Shown: positions 35,044-42,050, numbered from the stretch's first letter. The stretch: DNA of 64,000 nucleotides from Pelagibacterium halotolerans B2 (GCF_000230555.1 NC_016078.1:2666001-2730000); one strand, 5' to 3'. Notes: generated by a model from the sequence alone, not told the origin. A program made the numbers and translations.

Positions 35044-36624
35044 TCATGCCCTCCCCATGAGGCTGTCTCGAGCGGAAAGTGTACCCTCAATTGCCCGGCG
35101 TAGTTTGCGCAACGAACCGCCAGGCCAAGCCTCGCGGATCACCCCCATCTCGTCGTCGGCAAGCGGTGGATACCAGCGCTCATCGACGCCGCGATCGCGT
35201 GCGATATCGCGAATGATCTGCTTCGACAGCGGTCCGATATGCTGCCAGGTCGGCTCAGGCATTCTGATGATGCGCATGCGATCGCGCAGGGGATCTGGGA
35301 TCGTGTCGACATCGTTTGCCGTCGCAAAGTGCGAAATCCAGCTCAGATCGACAGTGACTTCGAGCGCGGGATCCCTGATCGCAGCAGCTTGCGAGCGCTC
35401 GAGCATCGGCAGCAAAGCATCGAACGCGCTGCCGTTGTGACGGCTGTCTGATGCTTTTTCGATCTCGTCCCACACGATGACGCCGTTCGCGAATCCGCTC
35501 CGCTGGATAAGCTGGAGGGGGACGCTTGGACGCGATGTAGACCACTGCGCCGATGTCCCCATCGCGCTGCCATCGGCCATTCCACCCATGGAAAAGACCT
35601 CGCACGGAAGCGAAAGCTGGGCTGCGATGGCGCGCAGAAGCGCCGTCTTCCCGGACCCGGGCTTACCGACAAGGCACATCGGTCGGAAGCGGATCCGCTC
35701 GTCTGATGCCAGGTCGAAGAGGATGGAATCGATGACGTCGCGGGCATGCGGCCACTTCGCCACGAGGACTTCGAAATGCAAATCAATGGGTCCACGGTCG
35801 ACAAGCGGCAGCGGCTTGCCAGCGATGCTCTCGAACGCCTTCCTCGAGTCCTTCTGCCCGCCGACGCCCTTCGACAACGCGGGCACGACGACGACGCCTG
35901 GGCGATCGAAATCGAGATCGGGCCCAATTTCAGCGCGGTCCTCTTCGAGTGCTTGGAGCTTCTCGAAGAGCGACTTCTTGCTGTCATCCTGGATATCGTG
36001 GAGAGCATCGGGATGCTCAGTGAGCCAGACATCAGCTTGCCGATACGCGTCCACGTCACGGCCAAGTTCGAGCAGTCGCTGCATGCCGAGGGCCTGCGCG
36101 CGATTGAGATAACGTCGAATTGAGCGCGATGGCCCGATCAGCCCGAGCGTCGTTGCATGACGCAACATCTCGCCGTATCTGGCATCGAAGAGCACGCTCT
36201 GGCGCTCGCGAAAGAGGCGCTGGACTGCCGCTTCAGTTGCGTCATCGTCATAGCCATCGCGCTCCGTATCGGCGCACGCGATATACAAATCGCAGCGTGC
36301 GACATCGCTGAAGCGTCCTCGGATACCGAAGATCTCTCGGCAAAGCTCGAGGACGGGTGCCGAGCCGTCCGAAATGGCTTGCTCAATGATCTCACGCTCG
36401 GCTTCGCTAAGGATGCGGTTGTGAAGGATGGATGCGAAAAACCGGATCCGGTCGGTGACCATTGAGTTGGCGCACCAACACCCGTGGATCAGAATTTCTT
36501 CCAATGCAGGCAGGTCTCCCGCAAGGATTTCGGCGCCCCTATTCTTGAGTGCGCGCATGGAATCGACGTCGATTTCTTCGAGCGCGGCAAGCTGCCGGCC
36601 CGTGTCCGTGGTTTCCTTCGTCAA
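35044..36624 (-). CDS. AAA+ ATPase with Lon-like core, no protease domain
   Basis: This protein of up to 526 residues has a C-terminal AAA+ module close in form to Lon: Walker A GKPGSGKTALLRAIAAQL near residue 322, the Lon-type SMGGMADGSAMG that follows, Walker B ANGVIVWDEIEK, and sensor 1 SHFATANDVDTIPDPLRDRM. The chain stops after the small helical lid (GGSLRKLRRAIEGTL), so the serine protease domain of Lon is missing. The first 300 residues are helical and unlike the Lon substrate domain. The start is unsure: the frame opens with a TTG at 36624 lacking a clear ribosome site, and the next ATG is at 36558. A remodelling or toxin-like role are both open. A TAGCCA palindrome lies upstream at 36810-36837. 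Confidence 0.82.
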   Translation of the reverse strand: MTKETTDTGRQLAALEEIDVDSMRALKNRGAEILAGDLPALEEILIHGCWCANSMVTDRIRFFASILHNRILSEAEREIIEQAISDGSAPVLELCREIFGIRGRFSDVARCDLYIACADTERDGYDDDATEAAVQRLFRERQSVLFDARYGEMLRHATTLGLIGPSRSIRRYLNRAQALGMQRLLELGRDVDAYRQADVWLTEHPDALHDIQDDSKKSLFEKLQALEEDRAEIGPDLDFDRPGVVVVPALSKGVGGQKDSRKAFESIAGKPLPLVDRGPIDLHFEVLVAKWPHARDVIDSILFDLASDERIRFRPMCLVGKPGSGKTALLRAIAAQLSLPCEVFSMGGMADGSAMGTSAQWSTSRPSVPLQLIQRSGFANGVIVWDEIEKASDSRHNGSAFDALLPMLERSQAAAIRDPALEVTVDLSWISHFATANDVDTIPDPLRDRMRIIRMPEPTWQHIGPLSKQIIRDIARDRGVDERWYPPLADDEMGVIREAWPGGSLRKLRRAIEGTLSARDSLMGRA

Positions 36625-36809
36625 TGTGTTGATGTTTTCAGAGCCTTGTGGGCGTCCGCACGATTACGGTGTCGCCCCAAGGTGCGCCGCCGGCAGCAGG
36701 TGCTCCGACGTCCCAGGACGGCGCATCAAGCAAATTTTGGGCGCACCGTCTAGATGTGCGGTTTCGAAATGATTAACGCGCGGTCGAAGGGAAGGATTGC
36801 ATTCGATCG

Positions 36810-36837
36810 TTATAGCCAGATTGCGGGATGGCTATAA
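36810..36837. promoter_or_regulatory. Inverted repeat with TAGCCA half-sites before the AAA+ gene
   Basis: TTATAGCCA (36810-36818) and TGGCTATAA (36829-36837) are perfect 9-bp arms around a 10-bp spacer. The element lies in the 220-bp gap between the coiled-coil gene and the AAA+ gene, both leftward. It has no T-run on the minus strand, so a terminator is less likely than an operator. It shares TAGCCA...TGGCTA half-sites with the palindrome at 38965-38982, which points to one DNA-binding protein, perhaps the XRE protein between them. Confidence 0.55.
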
Positions 36838-36844
36838 AGCTGGC

Positions 36845-37237
36845 TTATGCCGCTTCGGATTGCAGCTCCCGTGAGCGCTTCATGACCAGGTTCTCACGCC
36901 GATCGAGGGCAGCATCGCGCGAAAAGCTGGCCTCGATTTCACGATACACTACCCGCTCGGCCAACATGATCTCCTCGACTTTCTCGGCAAGATTAGAGTT
37001 CCGGACGAAGAGTCCATCGACTTCGCCGCGAACTGTCGTCGTTGACTTTGCGATTTCGAATAGGCGTTTGCCGATCTCGCTCAGCTTCCCCGTCAATTCG
37101 CGCCTTTGAATGGCCAGCGCTTCACTGCGGTCGAAGAGATCGTCTTGCTCGGCGTTGATGGCCTGTCGCTTACGTTCGATGGCATCAATTTCGGAGCGGA
37201 TTTGGTCAGCGTTCATATGCTTGATTGCGGTTTTCAT
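36845..37237 (-). CDS. Coiled-coil hypothetical protein
   Basis: This 130-residue protein is predicted by eye to be mostly coiled coil: heptad-like runs of Leu/Ile with charged flanks occupy residues 10-65 (IRSEIDAIERKRQAINAEQD and onward) and continue to about 115. It starts in an ATGA overlap with the XRE gene upstream, which suggests joint expression and perhaps physical pairing. No known domain is visible. A repressor partner, structural tether or membrane-free scaffold are all possible. Confidence 0.7.
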   Translation of the reverse strand: MKTAIKHMNADQIRSEIDAIERKRQAINAEQDDLFDRSEALAIQRRELTGKLSEIGKRLFEIAKSTTTVRGEVDGLFVRNSNLAEKVEEIMLAERVVYREIEASFSRDAALDRRENLVMKRSRELQSEAA

Positions 37238-37464
37238 GGCTTCATCTCCATATAGGGGGGCAGGAAATCGGGTGGCACTCCGTGGCGCTCAAACATTAGC
37301 AGCAGGCGACCGATCCATGGGGGGATTTCCCTCTGACCGGATTCGTATCTGCGGATCGTCACCGACACCGTGTTCTCGGCGCCGGTGTACCCGATCGCGC
37401 GGCCCAGCTGGAGCGTCGAAAGGCCGAGCTGGTGGCGGATGAGCTTCATTTCGTTACCGTTCAT
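37234..37464 (-). CDS. XRE-family helix-turn-helix protein
   Basis: This 76-residue protein is little more than one lambda-repressor-type domain. The order LIRHQLGLSTLQLGRAIGY, then TIRRYESGQREIPPWIGRLL, is the classic five-helix layout, with an insertion (TGAENTVSV) before the recognition region. The ATG at 37464 has GAGGGGGG upstream and overlaps the previous gene's end by 11 nt; the stop overlaps the coiled-coil gene by 4 nt. It lacks an oligomerisation or cleavage domain, so it is a simple repressor or an antitoxin-like regulator. The TAGCCA palindromes at 38965-38982 and 36810-36837, flanking its own transcription unit, are its likely sites. Confidence 0.87.
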   Translation of the reverse strand: MNGNEMKLIRHQLGLSTLQLGRAIGYTGAENTVSVTIRRYESGQREIPPWIGRLLLMFERHGVPPDFLPPYMEMKP

Positions 37465-37927
37465 TGACCCCCCTCAGCGCCGTGACGAGATCCGCGTCAT
37501 GGGGTACTCGGGTCCCGCGACAGTTGTAGCCATAGCAGTAGTTACCCCACGTAGAACCGTCGAGACCGTCGTAGATGACGCCATAGAGCCATTCGCCGTC
37601 TGATATGACGTATTCGCGGTAGCCACTGCCGCCATTGTCCCAGATGATCTCGCCCGTGGGCACGTGACCGATCGCGGGTCCGGGTTCGCCAGAGAAAACA
37701 GTATACTTGGCGGCTGCGCACCGGCGCGACGCCTCGGATTTCTTCCGGCGCTCGTCCTCGCGCGCCTCGAGCTCGACCATCTCACTATCGTCAGCCGGGC
37801 GCAGGTGGACGCGCTGCACGTACTTACCCTCCCAGCCCGGCTGGCCGCCGACGGAGCCGATGTCGTCATCAGCCTCGAATGCGTTGCCCAGCTCCTCGAC
37901 GACCATGGCGCGACCGGCGATCCGCAC
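37454..37927 (-). CDS. Hypothetical protein with N-terminal beta-barrel-like segment
   Basis: I do not recognise this 157-residue protein. The first 55 residues look like a small beta fold (VRIAGRAMVVEELGNAFEAD, later KYVQRVHLRP). They are followed by a charged helix (EMVELEAREDERRKKSEASR) and a Gly/Tyr-rich C-terminal half (GEWLYGVIYDGLDGSTWG). The GTG at 37927 is the best start I can see, with GGTGA upstream; the frame stays open further up without an ATG. It sits between the HARP-like repeat gene and the XRE gene in one leftward transcription unit. Confidence 0.6.
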   Translation of the reverse strand: MRIAGRAMVVEELGNAFEADDDIGSVGGQPGWEGKYVQRVHLRPADDSEMVELEAREDERRKKSEASRRCAAAKYTVFSGEPGPAIGHVPTGEIIWDNGGSGYREYVISDGEWLYGVIYDGLDGSTWGNYCYGYNCRGTRVPHDADLVTALRGVNER

Positions 37928-37990
37928 GATGTCACCAACATTGTGCTTGCCATCGAGAGCGATGATCTGGGGGCGGCGCGGCGTTGCCGT

Positions 37991-38914
37991 CTACGTGTTC
38001 CCTTGCGATGGCGTATTCTGCGTGAGGACAGGAGCGCTCTTGTGAGCAGGATTGCGTAGATTCTCGTCGATTTCGATTAAGCGATCGAGGAGTGCATCCC
38101 GCTGATCGTGACGCATTTTGCCCCTCCAAACATTCATCAACGAATCCCATTTCATGCGTCGCCCACGGCAGGCGTTGATAACGTCGCTATCGTATTCGGA
38201 CGCGACAGTGATTTCGGTACCACTCTCTGACCAGCGAATTTTCCGCATGCTGCTGGCACGGCTGAGACGCGCCTCATTCGCGTCGTTCGCGGCCTCGGCC
38301 TCACCAGCAATTCCCGCGAGCGCCTTGCGGAGGGCAGCTCGATATTTTGCCATCACGACCCACACACGACGATCACGATCCCAACGGGAGGTCGGCACTG
38401 ACTTGATAGCGTCCTTGATCGCGGGATCGAACGGAGACACAACGGCGATAGAGCCATCGGGCCGCACGGTGACGGTTACCCCGGGGATTACCGGCCAATT
38501 CTCCTCGCTCGCCGCCCGTGCATCGGCCTGAGATTTTGCGACCAGTTTCTCAAATTTTTCCGTCATCGCGGCCGGAACAGCCCAAGAACTGTTTGCCGGA
38601 TTCCAGTAAGCGCCCAGCCTCTTAATGGCCGGAACCATGCTCTTCGGTGGGCGACTGATATAGTAGCCGTTGGCCAAATGGGTCACGCCGTAATCGCCAC
38701 CCTTGGGCAGACCATTTTCTGGGCACCCATCGGCAAGCCAAGCATCGATCGTTGCGGCAAGGTCATCGGCGCGCTTTGGCGAAATCGTCCACTGCCGATT
38801 GCGCAGGTAGGTAGCACCGCACTCGACGAGGATTTTTTGAACGGCAGGGGCGAAACCGATCTGCTGGTCGAGATCAAACAATTTACCCTGAGGGTGATCG
38901 GAAATCGAATACAT
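37991..38914 (-). CDS. Hypothetical protein with three HARP-like repeats
   Basis: This 307-residue protein contains a repeated unit: a hydrophobic strand, a helix with Pro and Ile/Leu, then a W(D/N)....W turn. Clear copies lie at residues 83-114 (ending GAYWNPANSSWAVP), 155-188 (ending SRWDRDRRVWVV) and 234-264 (ending MKWDSLMNVWRG); residues 20-44 may be a fourth, weaker copy. The pattern recalls the HARP domain of SMARCAL1-type annealing helicases, which binds branched DNA, but no helicase motor is attached. The start at 38914 is set by AGGAGA about 8 nt upstream. It leads the transcription unit behind the palindrome at 38965-38982. The HARP likeness is by eye only. Confidence 0.7.
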   Translation of the reverse strand: MYSISDHPQGKLFDLDQQIGFAPAVQKILVECGATYLRNRQWTISPKRADDLAATIDAWLADGCPENGLPKGGDYGVTHLANGYYISRPPKSMVPAIKRLGAYWNPANSSWAVPAAMTEKFEKLVAKSQADARAASEENWPVIPGVTVTVRPDGSIAVVSPFDPAIKDAIKSVPTSRWDRDRRVWVVMAKYRAALRKALAGIAGEAEAANDANEARLSRASSMRKIRWSESGTEITVASEYDSDVINACRGRRMKWDSLMNVWRGKMRHDQRDALLDRLIEIDENLRNPAHKSAPVLTQNTPSQGNT

Positions 38915-38964
38915 CGTCATTCTCCTGTCGGCGAGGCCCAATGCCTCTTGCCTTCTCTATGAAA

Positions 38965-38982
38965 CGTAGCCAAATGGCTACG
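38965..38982. promoter_or_regulatory. Palindromic operator upstream of the HARP-like/XRE unit
   Basis: CGTAGCC (38965-38971), AAAT, GGCTACG (38976-38982) is a perfect 7-bp inverted repeat, 51 bp upstream of the ATG at 38914. Its core can be read as TAGCCA-AA-TGGCTA. The position is right for a repressor blocking the promoter of the leftward unit that includes the XRE gene, so autoregulation is likely. The same half-sites recur at 36810-36837 with a wider spacer. Confidence 0.65.
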
Positions 38983-39130
38983 TCAACGCCCCGTTAGCGA
39001 TTTATTTTCAGTGCGCGGAAACGTCCCGAATCCGTGCGTGGAGTCACGTTCACCGGGATCGGTGCAAACATCAACGAATTGATTTTTCCAACGTTAAAGC
39101 GCGTTAACTTTCAGATCGGCCCCGTCGCCC

Positions 39131-39212
39131 CTTATGTGCAAAAAATATTGAAAGGCGCCCGCTTATGTGGAGATTTTATTGAAATCAGCCCGACCGCGGC
39201 GGCTTATGTGCA
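39131..39212. repeat. Three direct repeats CTTATGTGSA
   Basis: CTTATGTGCA at 39131-39140, CTTATGTGGA at 39162-39171 and CTTATGTGCA at 39203-39212 are spaced 31 and 41 bp apart, close to three and four helical turns. The first two copies are each followed by a second shared word (ATTGAAA) and by GCCCG, so the unit is longer than 10 bp. The array lies between the leftward small genes and the operator at 38965. Iteron-like spacing suggests a protein-binding array. Confidence 0.5.
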
Positions 39213-39379
39213 CGAATCTCGCGCCGCCCATCTTCCCGAACGAAGACGAAATTCCCTTTCGCATCCAAGCCACACGCGCCTGGCTGCCGACCGATGCGGC
39301 GCATTTCCTCGACCTCCTCAGGAGACGGGCGGCGCAGGGAAAGCATGAGTTCGGCGGGGGTGGGGTCGGTGTCGGACAT
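39185..39379 (-). CDS. Small hypothetical protein
   Basis: This 64-residue charged protein (MSDTDPTPAELMLSLRRPSP, ending IRAHKPPRSG) begins directly after the stop of the 85-residue membrane protein gene, so the two are probably co-translated. The middle has a short GLDAKGNFVFVREDGR hairpin-like stretch. No domain is recognised. Its 3' end runs into the third CTTATGTGCA repeat. Confidence 0.55.
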   Translation of the reverse strand: MSDTDPTPAELMLSLRRPSPEEVEEMRRIGRQPGACGLDAKGNFVFVREDGRREIRAHKPPRSG

Positions 39380-39381
39380 GG

Positions 39382-39639
39382 TTATGACATCCACCACCAC
39401 ACCACGGCGCCGCCGACGAAGGCGCCGATTGTGAACCACTGCCACTTCAGCTCGCGCAGAGCCTGGGCCCGATTCCATCGATCGAATTTTCGATCCTGTG
39501 TCTCCTCGTCATCAACCGTCGGATCGATGCCCGCACGGTAATCGATGTCGAGCTCAATAGTGCCGTCCGGATGCGTGTACGATCCCCAGAAGCGGGTCAG
39601 GAACCAGCGTTTGATGTACTGCATCGCTGACAATCTCAT
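39382..39639 (-). CDS. Small single-pass membrane protein
   Basis: This 85-residue protein ends in one strong hydrophobic helix (WFTIGAFVGGAVVWWWMS), giving a tail-anchored layout with the charged N-terminal 65 residues probably in the cytoplasm. The start at 39639 is placed about 6 nt after GGGAGG; an ATG two codons earlier is possible. It is the gene nearest the tRNA boundary of the island. No family is recognised. Small tail-anchored proteins beside mobile elements can be exclusion or lysis factors, but nothing shows that here. Confidence 0.6.
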   Translation of the reverse strand: MRLSAMQYIKRWFLTRFWGSYTHPDGTIELDIDYRAGIDPTVDDEETQDRKFDRWNRAQALRELKWQWFTIGAFVGGAVVWWWMS

Positions 39640-39700
39640 GGGCATCCCTCCCGGTTGGAGGATAGCGCAATGGATCAATGTCGTCGATGGGAGGGGAAGA

Positions 39701-39775
39701 TGGTGGGAGTAACTGGGATTGAACCAGTGACCCTTCGCGTGTGAAGCGAATGCTCTCCCGCTGAGCTATACTCCC
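39701..39775 (-). tRNA. tRNA-Val (anticodon CAC), CCA encoded
   Basis: The minus strand reads as a full cloverleaf: acceptor GGGAGTA/TACTCCC, D arm GCTC..GAGC, anticodon stem TTCGC/GCGAA with loop TTCACAC, T arm with GGTTCAATCC, and an encoded CCA at 39703-39701. The anticodon CAC decodes GTG (valine). Its 3' end faces left, toward the defence island, as expected for a tRNA at which an element has inserted. Confidence 0.95.
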
Positions 39776-39855
39776 ATCCGCGCTATTCGTACCACAGTTC
39801 GTACCAGGTCAACGCAAACCTGTTCATTTTCAATAGCTTAGCATCATGACAGCAT

Positions 39856-39896
39856 TGCCGTGTGAAGGCAGTGCTCTCCCGCTGAGCTATACACCC
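39856..39896 (-). pseudogene. 5' half of a second tRNA-Val (CAC), truncated at the anticodon stem
   Basis: The minus strand from 39896 reads a correct tRNA 5' half: GGGTGTATAGCTCAGCGGGA, GAGCA, then a CTGCC stem and TTCACAC loop followed by GGCA. From there the match to a tRNA stops; the variable loop, T arm and 3' acceptor strand are missing. The acceptor bases (GGGTGTA) differ from those of the intact neighbour (GGGAGTA), so this is not a copy of it but the stump of a different tRNA-Val gene. Confidence 0.85.
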
Positions 39897-39984
39897 GCTT
39901 GGCATGTCCATCGGAAAACTGCGACGGTGCCCGCAAAAAACGCCTTGCTTGCAAGGCAGTCCCGGACACGCCGGGGAGAAAGAA

Positions 39985-40059
39985 TGGTGGGCGTAACTGG
40001 GATTGAACCAGTGACCCCTACGATGTCAACGTAGTGCTCTCCCGCTGAGCTATACGCCC
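39985..40059 (-). tRNA. tRNA-Val (anticodon GAC), CCA encoded
   Basis: A full cloverleaf on the minus strand: acceptor GGGCGTA/TACGCCC, D arm GCTC..GAGC, anticodon stem CTACG/CGTAG with loop TTGACAT, T arm GGTTCAATCC, encoded CCA. The anticodon GAC reads GTC/GTT valine codons. It marks the start of core sequence to the right of the island. Confidence 0.95.
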
Positions 40060-40204
40060 ACTCTTTCTTGAAACCGCGTCCCGCCAATGGCGAAGCGCAG
40101 GGCGGATACACCACAAAACGCCGGTCGCGGTCAATAGGCTTTTGCCGTTATTTGAAGCTCTTGTGACCCATTGCGCCCATGGGCACCCTACGCCTCCCAC
40201 CACC

Positions 40205-40304
40205 GTCATCCCGGGCGAAGACCCGGGACCCAGTAAGCGCCAGCGCTGGCGGTTCTGTCTCAGGTGCCGAGTGTACTGGACCCCGGCTCGGGGACCGGGG
40301 TGAC
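40205..40304. repeat. Composite palindromic intergenic repeat (REP/RPE-like)
   Basis: The outer ends (GTCATCCCGG and CCGGGGTGAC) are near-inverted. Inside are a TCCCGGG/CCCGGGA hairpin, a 14-bp perfect palindrome CGCCAGCGCTGGCG, and CCAGTA/TACTGG arms, which together allow a branched fold. Only one copy lies in this window, but the form is that of the extragenic palindromic repeats common in Hyphomicrobiales. It sits between tRNA-Val(GAC) and cpdR. Confidence 0.7.
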
Positions 40305-40346
40305 AGCCCGGTGGAATGGGAAAGGACAACGCCCTGCCAACGCAGA

Positions 40347-40718
40347 CTAAGCGGCCAGCAGCCGCTCCACTTCCCCCACCAGTTCGCGCAGATGGAAGGG
40401 CTTGGAGAGCACCGATGCCCCCTTGGGCGCTTCGCTGTCGGGGTTGAGCGCCACGGCGGCAAAACCGGTGATGAACATCACCTTGAGATCCGGGTCGAGT
40501 TCGGTGGCGCGCCGCGCCAGTTCGATCCCGTCCATTTCCGGCATCACGATATCGGAAAGCAGCAGCGTGAAGGGTTCCTCGCGCAGCCGCTCATAGGCCG
40601 ATTTGCCATTGTCGAACGCCACCACGTCATAGCCGGCATTCTTGAGCGCCCGGGTCAAAAACCGGCGCATGTCGGCGTCGTCTTCGGCCAGCAGAATCCG
40701 GTTCAACGATTGGCTCAT
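40347..40718 (-). CDS. cpdR: Single-domain response regulator CpdR
   Basis: This 123-residue stand-alone receiver protein matches CpdR, which in alphaproteobacteria steers ClpXP to degrade CtrA and other cell-cycle proteins depending on its phosphorylation. The acidic pocket (LLAEDDADMRRFLTRAL), phospho-acceptor aspartate (LLLSDIVMPEMDG), switch threonine (MFITGF) and lysine (VLSKPFHLREL) are all present, with no output domain. The start at 40718 (MSQSLNRILLAEDD) gives the usual length. It is read divergently from the N-formylglutamate amidohydrolase gene, a pairing I know from other Hyphomicrobiales, which supports the name. Confidence 0.9.
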   Translation of the reverse strand: MSQSLNRILLAEDDADMRRFLTRALKNAGYDVVAFDNGKSAYERLREEPFTLLLSDIVMPEMDGIELARRATELDPDLKVMFITGFAAVALNPDSEAPKGASVLSKPFHLRELVGEVERLLAA

Positions 40719-40890
40719 GAAAGGTCCCAGTGTCTTTGTTCCAGCCGCAACTGGTCTGATTCGCATGTTTTACGAAAGCTTTGGCCCATGCAACAGTCAC
40801 AATCGCCTCATCCCGCTTTGCTCTTGTGGACAAGCGCCTTCCCGCGTTGCAAACTTGGATTTCAATCATCGGGCCATCAAGGGGTTGGGC

Positions 40891-41772
40891 GTGCAATCAG
40901 ACTATTCCGACAGACCTGCCTTTGAAACCGTCCGCCCCCGGCGTCAGGTCGCCCCCATCATCGTCAATTCGTCCCATTCGGGCCGCGATTATCCCGAGCG
41001 GTTCCTCAAACTCTCCCGGCTCAACGAAATGGCCATCCGCCAGTCCGAAGACGCCTGGGTCGACGAAATCTTCCTGCGCGCGCCTCATATGGGCCTGCCG
41101 CTTCTGCGCGCCAATTTCCCGCGCGCCTATCTCGACGTGAACCGCGAGCCCTATGAGCTCGACCCGAAAATGTTCCGCGAGCCCCTGCCCGAACATTTCA
41201 ACACAAATTCGCCCCGCATCGCCGCTGGCCTTGGCACCATCGCGCGCATCGTTTCGGAAAACCGCCCCATCTATCGCGAGCGCCTTGCGCTCGAAGACGC
41301 GCTCATGCGCATCGAGGGCATCTACAAGCCCTACCACAAGACCCTGCAGACCCTTTTGAGCGAAACGCTTGGCCATTTCGGCGTCGCCGTGCTCATCGAT
41401 TGCCATTCCATGCCGCGCCTCAATCGCGGCAACGACCGCACGGCGCCCGACGTCGTGTTGGGCGACCGCTACGGCACCACCTGCGCGCCGGTGCTCATCG
41501 ATACTGTCGAAGCGGTGTTTGCCGGCGCCGGCCTGAAAGTCGCCCGCAACCGCCCCTACGCCGGCGGACACACGATCCGCGCCTATGGGCGCCCCCAATA
41601 TGGCATCCATGCCATCCAGATCGAATTTTCCCGCCACCTCTACATGCACGAAATCACCCTGCAAAAGCATCAGGGCTTTTCGGCCATGCAAAAGCTTGCC
41701 GAAACCCTTCTGGCAACGCTTGTGCGCTTCGATGCGGTCTCGCTGGCCCGCACGCAACTGGCCGCCGAATAG
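40891..41772 (+). CDS. N-formylglutamate amidohydrolase family protein
   Basis: This 293-residue enzyme hydrolyses N-formylglutamate or similar N-acyl amino acids to formate and the amino acid. The family motifs are present: PIIVNSSHSGRDYPERF at the N-terminus, then LRANFPRAYLDVNREPYELD, and the metal-site LIDCHSMP. The C-terminal QIEFSRHLYMHE also belongs to the family. The start is the GTG at 40891 (VQSDYSDRP) with AAGGGG 7 nt upstream. In this order the gene is usually next to cpdR and not in a histidine-degradation cluster, so its natural substrate may not be formylglutamate. A GC-rich hairpin follows at 41799-41819. Confidence 0.9.
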   Translation: MQSDYSDRPAFETVRPRRQVAPIIVNSSHSGRDYPERFLKLSRLNEMAIRQSEDAWVDEIFLRAPHMGLPLLRANFPRAYLDVNREPYELDPKMFREPLPEHFNTNSPRIAAGLGTIARIVSENRPIYRERLALEDALMRIEGIYKPYHKTLQTLLSETLGHFGVAVLIDCHSMPRLNRGNDRTAPDVVLGDRYGTTCAPVLIDTVEAVFAGAGLKVARNRPYAGGHTIRAYGRPQYGIHAIQIEFSRHLYMHEITLQKHQGFSAMQKLAETLLATLVRFDAVSLARTQLAAE

Positions 41773-41798
41773 CCGTAAGACATTCTGGGGGAAAAGAG

Positions 41799-41819
41799 TG
41801 GGCCGCTCTGGGCGGCCCA
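41799..41819. terminator. GC-rich hairpin after the amidohydrolase gene
   Basis: TGGGCCGC and GCGGCCCA form an 8-bp stem with a 5-base loop, 27 bp after the stop codon of the amidohydrolase. There is no clear T-run, so it is a candidate terminator or RNA 3'-end stabiliser rather than a textbook one. The rest of the gap up to 42050 holds no gene that I can support. Confidence 0.5.
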
Positions 41820-42050
41820 AGTCAAGGGAGGAAACATTGGCAGTTCATAAGAAACGGCGAGAGCCGAAAGAGCTGCCAATCCATCATGCAATATCGTGCT
41901 TGAACCTTTTTTCATCAAAGCGCAAGTCCGCCAAAGGGATGATGTATGCAATCGGCATGCGCTGTTGCAAAAAGGAATCACTTCTGTAAAGCCCTTGTTA
42001 ACCAAGCCGGATTTGCAACCGTTTACACTCGTTTTCCTGCAAGATTTTGG

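Noticed and set aside
39131..39212. A CRISPR array
   Set aside because: The repeats are only 10 bp, there are three, spacing is unequal, and there are no cas genes. No CRISPR-like array was seen anywhere in the window.
41670..42005. A 111-codon minus-strand frame between the amidohydrolase and hisN genes
   Set aside because: It overlaps the 3' end of the well-supported amidohydrolase gene and has no motif or ribosome site.
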